Part shown: one piece after another, positions 42,571 to 50,391 of the stretch
How the letters are laid out: each line of letters opens with the position of its first letter
Numbering within the stretch: position 1 is the stretch's first letter
From: Verrucomicrobiaceae bacterium
GTDB taxonomy: Bacteria; Verrucomicrobiota; Verrucomicrobiia; Verrucomicrobiales; Verrucomicrobiaceae
Length of the DNA stretch: 50,395 bases
Assembly: GCA_016795485.1 (NCBI GenBank)
Contig: JAEUHM010000039.1
Span: 1 to 50,395, forward strand
Direction: 5' to 3'
Made by a program: the position numbers and the translations under genes
Notes under the pieces: model-generated
Seen by the model: only the letters and a program-made list of their open reading frames with translations
Databases searched by the model: none
What the model was told of the DNA's origin: nothing

Positions 42571-43410
42571 TCAGATGACCCTTCCCCCTCCTTTGTCATC
42601 CAACGAACGGACCGCGTCCGTCAACTGCGCCTCATCAATGACTTCCTCCAATGTGGCACGAACAGAAAGCTGAAGATCTTGTGCCAACGCAGCTGAGCCA
42701 ACCCACTTTAACGCATCCATTCTTTTGGGCGACATTTTTCGCCAGAAGAACACAAACCAACCAGCAGCAATCGCTAAATACGCTTTTCCGTAGGAATCTT
42801 TTAGCGCCTCAATAGCGCCACTTAGAAGAACATATACCACCCCTGATACCATTGAAGCGATAAAGGTACCGGCGATCGCTTCAAAGCATACCATTCCAAC
42901 CGAAAGCCGACCCGGAAGTTCACATCGTCTCCATTCAAGCACGGCATCTGTTCCCTGAGCATGAAACCTCACCACGAAGTTGACCTCGTCATCATTGACA
43001 AGAGGCCGCCTGACGAGGAGGTGGAGCCCTTGAGAACTGCTAAATGTCGTACGCAGCACTGTGACTGAATCCAATTTCTTTCCAACAAGACGGCGCACAA
43101 ATCGTGCCGCAAGCTCGGTGGCGCGGGCACCTGCACCTCGCACCAGAACACCACTTTTTTCGCGTTCCCACCCAAATCCTCCTATGTTTGAAAACTTGTT
43201 ATCTCGGTTGTTCCAAGCAATGCTTTCCAGCAGACTCTCAGCCGCAGACTGCGAGAGAGAATCGTGGAGTCCAGAAGACTCGGGTTGCATAGTACTACGA
43301 ACTCCAGTTCCCCCATCACTAGGTCGTGACAAAGTGGCTCCGCACTCAGCGCAAAACCGCCCAGGAGCGACTAAAGCACCACAACTCGAACATTTCAGGA
43401 GGTCAGGCAT
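42571..43410 (-). CDS. Zinc-ribbon membrane protein of the HerA operon
   Basis: 279 residues. The N-terminus has a rubredoxin-like zinc ribbon (CSSCG at about 7-11 and CAECG at about 20-24). A Ser/Gly linker, a mixed alpha/beta region (about 85-165) and two hydrophobic helices (around 'VCFEAIAGTFIASMVSGVVY' and 'AYLAIAAGWFVFFW') follow, then a helical acidic tail. No enzyme motif is seen. It is the first gene of the operon, so it may anchor the ATPase to the membrane. The remnant of a toxin-antitoxin locus lies immediately upstream. Confidence 0.75.
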   Translation of the reverse strand: MPDLLKCSSCGALVAPGRFCAECGATLSRPSDGGTGVRSTMQPESSGLHDSLSQSAAESLLESIAWNNRDNKFSNIGGFGWEREKSGVLVRGAGARATELAARFVRRLVGKKLDSVTVLRTTFSSSQGLHLLVRRPLVNDDEVNFVVRFHAQGTDAVLEWRRCELPGRLSVGMVCFEAIAGTFIASMVSGVVYVLLSGAIEALKDSYGKAYLAIAAGWFVFFWRKMSPKRMDALKWVGSAALAQDLQLSVRATLEEVIDEAQLTDAVRSLDDKGGGRVI

Positions 43411-43449
43411 AAGATTTTGAAGGGCGTGAACATCAGCCTTTTAGGCCAT

Positions 43450-43521
43450 TGCCGAGAGTCAATCCAGAAAAATCCTTCAGGCGGTTCGCGCCTCACAGTC
43501 GATGAGAAGGCGATAGGTCAT
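43450..43521 (-). pseudogene. Remnant of a RelE/ParE-like toxin
   Basis: An ATG at 43521 overlaps the antitoxin stop (ATGA, 43518-43521), the usual antitoxin-toxin junction. It opens MTYRLLIDCEARTA, then a TGA (43477-43479), RIFLD, a second TGA (43459-43461), and LSAM. The pieces resemble the opening of RelE/ParE toxins ('..YRLLI...EA..FLD.LS'), but no further toxin sequence survives. The identification rests mainly on the junction and the preceding antitoxin. Confidence 0.4.
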
Positions 43522-43721
43522 TCGCCGGTGAGTCCCAAGCGCTTCTCTGCTTCCATTAGGCTGACCCATCGGGCTGGATCGGGATCATCCAACTTTGCCG
43601 CCAGTTTCTCCAGCGTGCCTTGCTCACGCTGATGCCGCAGAGTCACGAGAAATGCCTGAAACCGCCTGACCTGTTCGTCAGGCTATGTTGAGACTTCGCG
43701 TGTCAAAGCTTCAAATGACAT
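43518..43721 (-). pseudogene. Antitoxin-like gene broken by one amber codon
   Basis: From ATG 43721 the frame reads MSFEALTREVST, then TAG (43683-43685), then PDEQVRRFQAFLVTLRHQRE and on to the stop TGA at 43518-43520. The total would be 67 residues. The part after the stop contains LAAKLDDPDPARWVSLMEAE and KRLGLTGE, the 'DDPDPARWVSLxEAExRLGL' ending I recall from small type II antitoxins common in Verrucomicrobia. A single base change restoring Leu (giving STLPDEQ) would repair the gene. It is therefore a recently broken antitoxin, unless amber suppression occurs. Confidence 0.65.
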
Positions 43722-44176
43722 GATCAAGAGCTAACGGATCGCCCTCATGCTTGCAATATTGAATAGCAATGCTTCCGCCAGCCACCATGCCTGTTTCCAG
43801 CTTTCAACGTCGAATCAATTATCGTCCCGTCTTCTTTCCCCCGGTTCTCTCTATCATTCCTGCCTCCAGCAATGGACTCTGATGTGAACTCGGGTTCGTT
43901 TGCCGCTAAAATAAGTCAAGCGTGAGTCAAGTTATGAGACAAGCTAGCTGCACGACCCCGAGCCACCACTAGAAAGCGTAACAGGGAACTTATGGTCAAA
44001 CACGGCCTTGGCTGATTGGGAAGGGGGGTGCTCAGGTTATCTGAGCCTCGCGACATGTCGCTCAGAGCGACACATCCAAAGAACGTGTCGCGATTTACCA
44101 ACTTTTGCCACACATCGGCTCTTGGGTGCTACCACCAGACATTCCTGTCTGCTGGCATCCACTCATGGTTTTAATC
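43722..44176. other. Gene-poor spacer between island and hisD
   Basis: No convincing coding region was seen on either strand in these 455 bases; the short open frames lack family features. Contents recognised are a direct repeat AGTCAAG (43914-43920 and 43925-43931) and the palindromic cluster at 44048-44093, described separately. Confidence 0.5.
44048..44093. repeat. Cluster of four TGTCGC half-sites in nested palindromes
   Basis: TCGCGACA (44048-44055) pairs with TGTCGCGA (44086-44093). Inside, TGTCGCTC (44056-44063) pairs with GAGCGACA (44065-44072). GCGACATGTCGC (44050-44061) is itself a perfect palindrome. The half-site TGTCGC therefore occurs four times in alternating orientation within 46 bases. 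It may be a structured recombination or REP-like element, or an operator array. It lies about 84 bases beyond the hisD stop. Confidence 0.6.
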
Positions 44177-45484
44177 TCAAATCGGCCGATTCTTCACCGC
44201 ATTCGCATGTGCTGGGAAGCCCTCATAGTCGGCTAGAATGGCTGTGGTTTCTTTGAGTGCCTCGAAACCTTTGCGGGTGCAGTAGGCTAGGGACATGCGT
44301 TTGAGGAAGGAGTGGACCGAGGTGCAGCTGTGGCTTTTGGCAAATCCTCCGGTGGGCAGGATCGCGTTCACTCCGATGCAGTAGTTGCCTGCACTGATGG
44401 GTGTGAAGGGACCAATGAGCACTTCCCCGGCGTTCACGATGGATGGCAGCACGGCAAATGGCTCCTGCACTTGCAGTTCCATGTGCTCTGGGGCGTGGTC
44501 GTTGACGAAGGCGACGGACTCTTCCAGCGAGCGCGTGACCACGATGCCTCCGTACGAGGAGAACCCAGTCTTGCAGAACGTCCTTCTCGGCTCAGGCAGA
44601 GCTTCGATCATGTCTGGCAACAGTTTGCGCACCGCATGAGCCAGTTCTTCGGAGTCGGTCACCAGCAAGGCCGCTGAGTCGGGGCCGTGCTCGGCTTCGA
44701 TCATCAAATCCGTGGCGATGAGCTTGGGATCAGCGTGTCCGTCGGCAAGGATGATGGACTCGCTCGGGCCGGCGGGCAGGCCGACATCCACATCGCTACT
44801 CAGGAGGCGCTTGGCTGCTGAGCAGTATTGGTTTCCTGGGCCTAAAATCTTCGCGACTTTGGGCACGGACTCCGTTCCGAGTGCGAACGCCGCGATCGCT
44901 GTAGCTCCGCCAATGCGATAGATCTCCTCCACGCCGATCTGCCTCGCGGCATAAAGCGTGGCTGTGTCGATCGAGCCATCTGGGTTGGGCGGGGTGCAGA
45001 CCGCTATCTTTTTGACGCCTGCCACCACTGCTGGCACGGCGAGCATGATCATGACCGACGGGAAAGCGCCTTTCCCACGTGGCACATAGAGGCCAATGCT
45101 ATCCACTGGGCTTACTTTCTCCCCAGCCATGACTCCGGGCTCTACTTCATGCCACGTGATCTGCTCTGGCAACTGGCTCTGGTGGAAGTTCCGCACGTTG
45201 CGGATGGAATGATCCACTGCGGCTTTGATTTTTGGATCAAGGGAAGCACAGGCGGCATCTATCTCCGCCGTGGTGACCTTGAACTTACCCGGTGCGATCT
45301 CCACTTTATCGATGGTGCGTAAGTGTTCCGAAACGGCTTTATCGCCGCTAGCACGCACTTCACTGATAAGACGCTGAGCCACCTCGATGGCCTTGCTGAT
45401 GTCCGTCTCGGCACGCTTGAGCATCCGGTTGCGAGCGGCTGCATCCAGGCTGGAGAGATGGACGAGGTTAATGGGGGTTTCCAT
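44177..45484 (-). CDS. hisD: Histidinol dehydrogenase
   Basis: Zn-dependent enzyme that oxidises L-histidinol to L-histidine via the aldehyde, the last two steps of histidine biosynthesis. The 435-residue length is normal. Signatures: 'DSIGLYVPRGKGAFPSVMIM', 'ILGPGNQYCSAAKRLL', 'GLPAGPSESIILADGHADP', 'DLMIEAEHGPDSAALLVTDS' with the Zn-binding Gln position replaced by the EAEHG form common in many bacteria, 'NDHAPEHMELQ' with the catalytic Glu/His pair, and 'GGFAKSHSCTSVHSFLKRMS' with the C-terminal His ligand. No other his gene is in the window, so the pathway is dispersed. It is divergent from the following PVC cytochrome gene with an 81-base gap. Confidence 0.95.
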   Translation of the reverse strand: METPINLVHLSSLDAAARNRMLKRAETDISKAIEVAQRLISEVRASGDKAVSEHLRTIDKVEIAPGKFKVTTAEIDAACASLDPKIKAAVDHSIRNVRNFHQSQLPEQITWHEVEPGVMAGEKVSPVDSIGLYVPRGKGAFPSVMIMLAVPAVVAGVKKIAVCTPPNPDGSIDTATLYAARQIGVEEIYRIGGATAIAAFALGTESVPKVAKILGPGNQYCSAAKRLLSSDVDVGLPAGPSESIILADGHADPKLIATDLMIEAEHGPDSAALLVTDSEELAHAVRKLLPDMIEALPEPRRTFCKTGFSSYGGIVVTRSLEESVAFVNDHAPEHMELQVQEPFAVLPSIVNAGEVLIGPFTPISAGNYCIGVNAILPTGGFAKSHSCTSVHSFLKRMSLAYCTRKGFEALKETTAILADYEGFPAHANAVKNRPI

Positions 45485-45565
45485 GCGCCTTCATGGTGTC
45501 GTGCTGCCCCACGCTCGCAACCGGAAAGGCAATGCCCTCATGGACGTAGACTTGAGTGAATCCTC

Positions 45566-47839
45566 ATGATGCTCCGTGTCGTATCGCTCGCCTTTTTCGC
45601 CTCCGCCGTGGCCTTTGCGCAACCCTCCGGCTCCGTTCCGGCAGAGCGACCCAAAGCGCGGCCACCTTCTGCTCTGAAGGGCTGGGCGGATTGGGAAAAA
45701 GGGGAGGAACTGCTCAAGCGCATTCAGGTGCCACCTGCTCCAGTGTTGTCTGCTGAAGACGAGGCCAAGAGCTTCAAGCTGGCCCCTGGCTTTAGTGTTC
45801 AACTTGTGGCCTGCGAGCCGATGGTGCAGTGCCCCATCTTCTTTGAGTTCGACCCAGATGGCCGCATTTGGGTCGTGGAGTATCAGGGTTACATGCGGGA
45901 CATCCACGGCTCGGGTGAAGGTGATCCCATCTGTCGCCTCGTTGTGTTGGAAGACGAAAATGGAGACGGACTGGCAGACAAGAGCACCGTCTATCTCGAC
46001 AAGTTGGTCATGCCCCGCAGCTTTGCTTTCGTGAAGGGTGGTATCTTACTACAGGAGCCGCCGAGGCTCTGGTTTTGTGAAGACACCGATGGCGACTTAA
46101 AGTGCGACAAACGCACCGAAGTGGGCACCATGGGCATAGCCGGCAATCCGCAGCACACCGCCAATGGTCTCCGCTACGGGATCGACAACTGGCTGCATTG
46201 CGCCGACTGGCCGCAGCGCTACCAGTGGAAGGACGGCAAGCTCATCTCCGAACCCGTGCCGCACCGAGGTCAGTTCGGCGTCAGCTTTGATGAAACAGGC
46301 AGATTCACCTCCTGCTACGAGAACAGCGCCATGCACATGGACTTGCTACCGGCCGAGGCCATCATGAAGCACCCGCAACTCGCTGCCTTGGTGCGGAAAG
46401 CCGGTCGGAGTGGATTGGGCGTCAATGTGAACGTGGCCAAAGCTGGCCAGGAGGTGTTCCCCATCCGCGTCACGCCTGCGGTGACCTTGGGCGGGCTTGA
46501 ACTGCGCGATGATGGGCGTCTGCGCACCTACACCATTGTCTCCGGCACCTGCTTTAATGATGGAGATCAGTTTCCTGACGCGATGCGCGGCTGTGTTTTC
46601 GTGCCGGACTCCGCGGGTCACCTTGTCGGCACACTCAAGTTAACCGAGGGCATCCAACCCGCTGCCACGCGCTGGTTTCCTGCCGAGCAGGAACTCATTG
46701 CCAGCACTGATGAGCGATTCCGCCCAGTGAACGCCCGCATGGGGCCAGATGGCGCGCTCTATTTGGCAGACATGTATCACGGCATCATCGAGCACGTCAT
46801 CTTCATGGTTCCGTGGCTCACGAAGCAGATCGAGGAACGCAAACTGTATGAAGGCAACGATCGCGGTCGCATCTGGCGCATAGTCCATGACGGTAAAACT
46901 CTCCGTTCAAGACCTAACATGTCCGCAGCTACCAATGAGCAGCTTGAGCAAACGTTGAATCACGACAACGGTTGGCATCGACTCACCGCCCAAAGATTGC
47001 TCGTCGAGCGCGATCACGCTCCTTCGCTAGATCAACCCACTCCTCTGGGCCGTCTTCATGCACTTTGGGCTCGGCAAGGCCTTGGCAAGCTCACGCCAGC
47101 AGAGCTTGCAGATGATCCAGATCCCCGCGTCCGAGCCGCAGTCGCGCGTTGGCTGCCTTCATTGATTGATGACCCGGACGAGCAAGTGCAGCTTCACGCC
47201 GCGCTCGCGCTCAATGGCGAGATCAAGGCCGCCACTGCTTGCTTGCTCAAACACGACAACGATCTTTTCCGAGTTGCGGTGCTCACCAGCTTTGCGGGCA
47301 AGGAAGTGGAGCTTCTGAAGAGCTTGATCACCGCTAAGGCACCCGAGACAACGCTCCGTTTTGTAGCAGGTCTCGTAGAAGCCGCGAGTGCGCCACCCCC
47401 GGCACCAAAGAAACCACGCCGCGAGCTCACAGCAGCCGAGCAGAAGCGATTTGATCGCGGAAGCACGCTCTACCAGACAACCTGCGGCCTCTGCCACATG
47501 ATCAATGGCTACGGAGTGCCCAATCTCGCCCCGCCTCTCTCAGAAAGTCCCTGGGCCACCGGCGAGACCAGCGTGCTCATCCGCATCGCGCTGCAAGGAG
47601 TGCATGGGCCCATCCAGGTAGGCGACCAAACGTGGAATCTCGTCATGCCAGGCCAAGCAGACAACCCCACCCTGGACGACACCGCCCTAGCAGATGTGCT
47701 CAGCTACGTTAGGAATGCATTCGGAAATCAAGCCAGCTTCGTGGAGCCAGAGCAAGTGACCCAAACAAGATCCGCAACCAAAGACCGCCATCTCCCCTGG
47801 TCCGTCGACGAACTCACCAAGGCCGCTAAGAGCCGTTAG
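45566..47839 (+). CDS. PVC membrane-bound dehydrogenase-like: propeller, HEAT, cytochrome c
   Basis: 757 residues; the start is ATG 45566 (ATG 45569 is equally possible). There is a signal peptide (LRVVSLAFFASAVAFA). A beta-propeller-type dehydrogenase domain runs from about 70 to 430, with 'FEFDPDGRIWVVEYQGY', 'DENGDGLADKSTVYLDKL', 'NGLRYGIDNWLHCADWPQRY' and 'RMGPDGALYLADMYHGIIEH'. HEAT-like helical repeats follow (about 450-600), then a cytochrome c domain with the haem motif CGLCH (about 640-644) and the axial Met in LVMPGQADN. This architecture is a PVC speciality and is thought to oxidise sugars or similar compounds and pass electrons to a haem. The substrate is unknown. It is a second haem-c protein in the window besides the DUF1553 protein. 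Confidence 0.92.
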   Translation: MMLRVVSLAFFASAVAFAQPSGSVPAERPKARPPSALKGWADWEKGEELLKRIQVPPAPVLSAEDEAKSFKLAPGFSVQLVACEPMVQCPIFFEFDPDGRIWVVEYQGYMRDIHGSGEGDPICRLVVLEDENGDGLADKSTVYLDKLVMPRSFAFVKGGILLQEPPRLWFCEDTDGDLKCDKRTEVGTMGIAGNPQHTANGLRYGIDNWLHCADWPQRYQWKDGKLISEPVPHRGQFGVSFDETGRFTSCYENSAMHMDLLPAEAIMKHPQLAALVRKAGRSGLGVNVNVAKAGQEVFPIRVTPAVTLGGLELRDDGRLRTYTIVSGTCFNDGDQFPDAMRGCVFVPDSAGHLVGTLKLTEGIQPAATRWFPAEQELIASTDERFRPVNARMGPDGALYLADMYHGIIEHVIFMVPWLTKQIEERKLYEGNDRGRIWRIVHDGKTLRSRPNMSAATNEQLEQTLNHDNGWHRLTAQRLLVERDHAPSLDQPTPLGRLHALWARQGLGKLTPAELADDPDPRVRAAVARWLPSLIDDPDEQVQLHAALALNGEIKAATACLLKHDNDLFRVAVLTSFAGKEVELLKSLITAKAPETTLRFVAGLVEAASAPPPAPKKPRRELTAAEQKRFDRGSTLYQTTCGLCHMINGYGVPNLAPPLSESPWATGETSVLIRIALQGVHGPIQVGDQTWNLVMPGQADNPTLDDTALADVLSYVRNAFGNQASFVEPEQVTQTRSATKDRHLPWSVDELTKAAKSR

Positions 47840-47875
47840 GAGTAAACTAGGCTGCTGCGGGAGATGAACTCCGCT

Positions 47876-48670
47876 TTAGGGGGTGGGTGGTGGAGCAGGG
47901 GGCTCTGGGGTGGGCTCCTCTTCTTCTTCCTCAGAGCTAGGGTTCTCCAGCAAGTGCTGTTGCATGTAGAGCGCTAGTTTTTCTGGCTGACGGGGGAACA
48001 TCTCTGCCAATTTCAGCAGGTTGAGGAAGAGCATCAGCTGAAGATTCTCGCGGGCTAGGCGCTTGCCTTCTTGGCTGGTGGTTTTGGCACCGGTGGAGGA
48101 CTCGCTAGCGGAGTAAACCGCAGTCCAAGCGTTCAGGAGATTGGTAGCAGCGGCCACGAGCGGCGCGCCCAGGGTGGCTTGGTGGGCGGTGATGCCGTTG
48201 ACCAGGGTTTGGAGGTTCGGCGCCACTTGGTCATCGCGGCAGGTAGAGAAGATGGTGCGGCCCTGGGGCACACACTCCGTCACCTCCGGGCTGCCATCTC
48301 CATACTGCGCCACCACGGCAGCTACTAGCTTGGCCACCGCCGCAGGCAGTGTGGTGCGGAGGTTGTCCTTGGCTTGCTTGCGCGCCTTGCGCAGACCCAG
48401 CTTGCCCTGGTCATCCGTCACACAATCTTCCACCACAACCAAAGCTTGGCTGGTGGCCGTGATGCGCGCCGAGAGCTCTCCACCGCTATTGTTCGCCGTC
48501 ATGCGCTGGAGGTGGTCCGTGCTGAAGGCCAGCAGTTCTGCCATGCTGATGCTCGGGGCATCAAACGGATTCTCGAGGTAATAAGTCAGCGTTCTCATAG
48601 AGGTGGGACTTGCGTCAGGTGAGTCGAATCGCACGCCAGAATCGAAAAAAGCGAAGTCAAAGCGCGCCAT
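47876..48670 (-). CDS. Conserved-looking helical hypothetical protein
   Basis: 264 residues, family not firmly recognised. It is mostly helical. The central part 'ALVVVEDCVTDDQGKLGLRK' and the Leu-rich 'LARENLQLMLFLNLLKLAEM' suggest a four-helix-bundle type of protein. It ends in a poly-Glu run followed by a Pro-rich tail (EEEEEEPTPEPPAPPPTP), probably disordered. No signal peptide or membrane helix. The 41-bp minisatellite begins about 160 bases upstream of its start codon. The overall pattern resembles hypotheticals present in multiple copies in verrucomicrobial genomes, but that is recollection only. Confidence 0.7.
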   Translation of the reverse strand: MARFDFAFFDSGVRFDSPDASPTSMRTLTYYLENPFDAPSISMAELLAFSTDHLQRMTANNSGGELSARITATSQALVVVEDCVTDDQGKLGLRKARKQAKDNLRTTLPAAVAKLVAAVVAQYGDGSPEVTECVPQGRTIFSTCRDDQVAPNLQTLVNGITAHQATLGAPLVAAATNLLNAWTAVYSASESSTGAKTTSQEGKRLARENLQLMLFLNLLKLAEMFPRQPEKLALYMQQHLLENPSSEEEEEEPTPEPPAPPPTP

Positions 48671-48830
48671 AGGAGACTTTGAAATTAAACTGAGCGCCCG
48701 TTTTACGAAAAGTGGCCCAAATTGACAAGAAAAATCTTATCCCATTCTAGGAATGCCCGTCTTAGCATCCGAAAAGTCCTCCATCTCCCCACACCCGCCT
48801 CCCCACGCGTTCCCCGGCACCTAAAGCCCC

Positions 48831-49181
48831 ATCACCGACTAAAAAACCGTTTCGGAAGCCCCTGAAACCCCGTCAACGACTAAAAAACCGTTTCGGAAGC
48901 ACCTGAAACCCCATCAACGACCAAAAAACCGTTCCGGAAGCCCCTGACGCCCCGTCAACGACCAAAAAACCGTTTCGGAAGCACCTGACGCCCCATCAAC
49001 GACCAAAAAAACGTTCCGGAAGCCCCTGACGCCCCATCAACAACCAAAAAAACGTTCCGGAAGCCCCTGACGCCCCATCAACGACCAAAAAAACGTTCCG
49101 GAAGCCCCTGACGCCTCGTCAACGACCAAAAAAACGTTCCGGAAGCCCCTGACGCCCCATCAACAACCCAAAAACCCCTTC
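48831..49181. repeat. 41-bp minisatellite, eight units plus a partial ninth
   Basis: Units start at 48831, 48872, 48913, 48954, 48995, 49036, 49077, 49118 and 49159 (partial), exactly 41 bases apart. Each contains a (C/G)A-rich AAAAAA run, CGTT(C/T)CGGAAGC and CCTGA(A/C)(A/G)CC. Units 1, 2 and 4 have TTTCGGAA; 3 and 5-8 have the palindrome TTCCGGAA. Units 5-8 share AAAAAAACGTTCC. The period is not a multiple of three and the whole unit is conserved, so this is neither coding nor a CRISPR. It is intergenic between the helical hypothetical and the cassette. Confidence 0.9.
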
Positions 49182-49273
49182 CACGCCCGAAACCCTGCTC
49201 CCTGAACCTCAAGAACCAAGCACCAAGAACCAAGAACAACCTCCCACCGCTCCAACACTCCACCCATCACCCC

Positions 49274-49321
49274 GCCTAGCCTGATATTCCGAGCACAATA
49301 TCAGCGCGATATCAGTTAGGC
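49274..49321. repeat. 48-bp imperfect inverted repeat with TGATAT half-sites
   Basis: GCCTA (49274-49278) ... TAGGC (49317-49321) form outer arms. CTGATATT (49281-49288) pairs perfectly with AATATCAG (49297-49304), and GATATCAG (49308-49315) is a third copy. It could be a hairpin terminator for the left side, an operator array, or part of a recombination (attI-like) region ahead of the gene cassette. No T-tract follows. Confidence 0.55.
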
Positions 49322-49435
49322 AGCATTGGCAAAACATTAAGATTGCTTAACGACAGACAGCAATGACCCCAGAATGCTCTAGCCTTGACAAAATCAGCCC
49401 GAGAGCCCAGCCTTAACCATGAACCAGTCGCTCAA

Positions 49436-49457
49436 AATATCGCCCGGAAGTGATATT
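49436..49457. promoter_or_regulatory. AATATC/GATATT inverted repeat upstream of the beta-lactamase gene
   Basis: AATATC (49436-49441) and GATATT (49452-49457) are inverted around ten bases, 44 bases before the GTG start. The same GATAT core occurs three times at 49281-49315, so one protein may bind both places. CTAATTAG (49466-49473) is a further short palindrome. Neither resembles the TACA/TGTA sites of BlaI. Function is inferred from position only. Confidence 0.35.
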
Positions 49458-49476
49458 GCCTCAGACTAATTAGACT

Positions 49477-49483
49477 GTTCGGC
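49477..49483 (+). other. Left core recombination site of the gene cassette (G|TTCGGC)
   Basis: GTTCGGC is the exact complement of the GCCGAAC box at 50305-50311, and its start matches the GTTCG at the window's right edge. This is what integron insertion produces: the same core at both cassette ends, cut between G and TT. It departs from the usual GTTRRRY at one position (C for purine). No attC-like inverted repeat precedes it, so the cassette would be the first in its array or inserted at an attI-like or secondary site. Confidence 0.7.
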
Positions 49484-50391
49484 GACTCCGCACGTCTCCC
49501 GTGAAACCGACTTACATTCTCTATTTGCTGGTATTGCTGTTTGGTCGCGCATTCGCCGCAGAGACTTCCGTGGAGCGCGACCTCTCGGCTGAGTTTGGTT
49601 CCTACTCCGGCGTATTCGTGCTCTACGACGAGCCGCAACAGCGTTGGTTACGTTACCAACCTGAACAATCCCAGACCCGCACATCTCCGTGCTCGACCTT
49701 CAAGGTGCTCAACTCCCTGATAGCTTTGGAGACCGGCGTGGCCAGCGGCGCTGATTTCACCCTGCCTTGGGATGGCACTCGCCGTTCCATCGAGACTTGG
49801 AACCAAGACCAGACTTTGCGGAGCGCCTTTTCCGCGTCCTGCGTATGGTATTATCAGGCTTTGGCTACGCGCATCGGTTTGGAACGCTACCAGCAAATCA
49901 TCCCGAAAGTCGGTTACGGCAACAATGACCTGACGGGCGGCGTGACCCAGTTTTGGCTTCAGAGTTCTCTGACCATTTCGCCCGACGAGCAGGTGGAGTT
50001 TCTGCGCCGCCTGCACACTCGCAAGCTGCCCTTCGCCGCCAAGCATGTGGACACGGTGCTCGACATCATGACGCTCTCACGAACCGGCGAGACGGTCTTC
50101 CGAGGCAAGACCGGAAGTGCCTTCGACGCGAAGAGGAACGTCCCGACGCTCGGCTGGTTTATCGGCAGCGTTACCACCCCATCGGGCCTTTATCTTTTCG
50201 CCACCCGCATCACCAGCGGCGAGAACCCTTCCGGGATTACCGCTCGCAAGATTACCGAGTCCATTCTTTCCACGCTCAACATTCTTCCCAAACATGAGTA
50301 AGTCGCCGAACAAAACGGATGCAGGCAACGGCTCGTATGGCATCTGTCGTGTCAGCAACGTCTTGCGCTCGCCGTCGCCTGATCCGAGGCG
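49478..50391 (+). mobile_element. Integron-type gene cassette carrying a class D beta-lactamase-like gene
   Basis: A 914-base unit bounded by G|TTCGG cores on both sides (49477/49478 and 50391/50392). It contains a single gene starting 23 bases after the left boundary and ending four bases before an attC-like hairpin. Compact single-gene layout, matching cores and a hairpin with unpaired spacers are hallmarks of integron cassettes. No integrase gene is in the window, so this is either the start of an array whose intI lies to the right, or an integrase-less attC cluster. Confidence 0.78.
49501..50301 (+). CDS. Class D (OXA-like) beta-lactamase homologue
   Basis: 266 residues, normal for the class. 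It has a signal peptide (KPTYILYLLVLLFGRAFA, cleaved before AETS), so it acts in the periplasm. Family motifs with positions: S65-T-F-K68 (nucleophile and the lysine that is carboxylated in this class), S113-C-V115, Y139-G-N141, W152 and K203-T-G205. The spacing matches OXA enzymes. It should hydrolyse beta-lactams through a serine acyl-enzyme, but the spectrum cannot be read from sequence, and BlaR-like sensor domains share this fold. Here there is no membrane sensor part. The start is GTG 49501, with no clear Shine-Dalgarno, as is common in cassettes that depend on an external promoter. Confidence 0.92.
   Translation: MKPTYILYLLVLLFGRAFAAETSVERDLSAEFGSYSGVFVLYDEPQQRWLRYQPEQSQTRTSPCSTFKVLNSLIALETGVASGADFTLPWDGTRRSIETWNQDQTLRSAFSASCVWYYQALATRIGLERYQQIIPKVGYGNNDLTGGVTQFWLQSSLTISPDEQVEFLRRLHTRKLPFAAKHVDTVLDIMTLSRTGETVFRGKTGSAFDAKRNVPTLGWFIGSVTTPSGLYLFATRITSGENPSGITARKITESILSTLNILPKHE

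Noticed and set aside
43916..44256. Short open frames on both strands in the gap before hisD
   Set aside because: They span the palindrome cluster, lack ribosome sites and show no family features.
48831..49181. CRISPR array
   Set aside because: The whole 41-base period is conserved from unit to unit; there are no unique spacers and no cas genes.
49274..49321. Terminal inverted repeat of an insertion sequence
   Set aside because: No transposase or second copy lies at a suitable distance, and no flanking target duplication is visible.
49385..49413. Cassette promoter with a perfect TTGACA at 49385-49390
   Set aside because: No acceptable -10 hexamer at 16-18 bases; the bases there read around CAGCCT. 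The nearest AT-rich match (TTAACC) is too far.
49330..49483. A second attC immediately left of the cassette
   Set aside because: No R'' box complementary to the core and no L''/L' pairing was found upstream; GCTTAAC at 49345-49351 fits RYYYAAC alone but has no partner stem.
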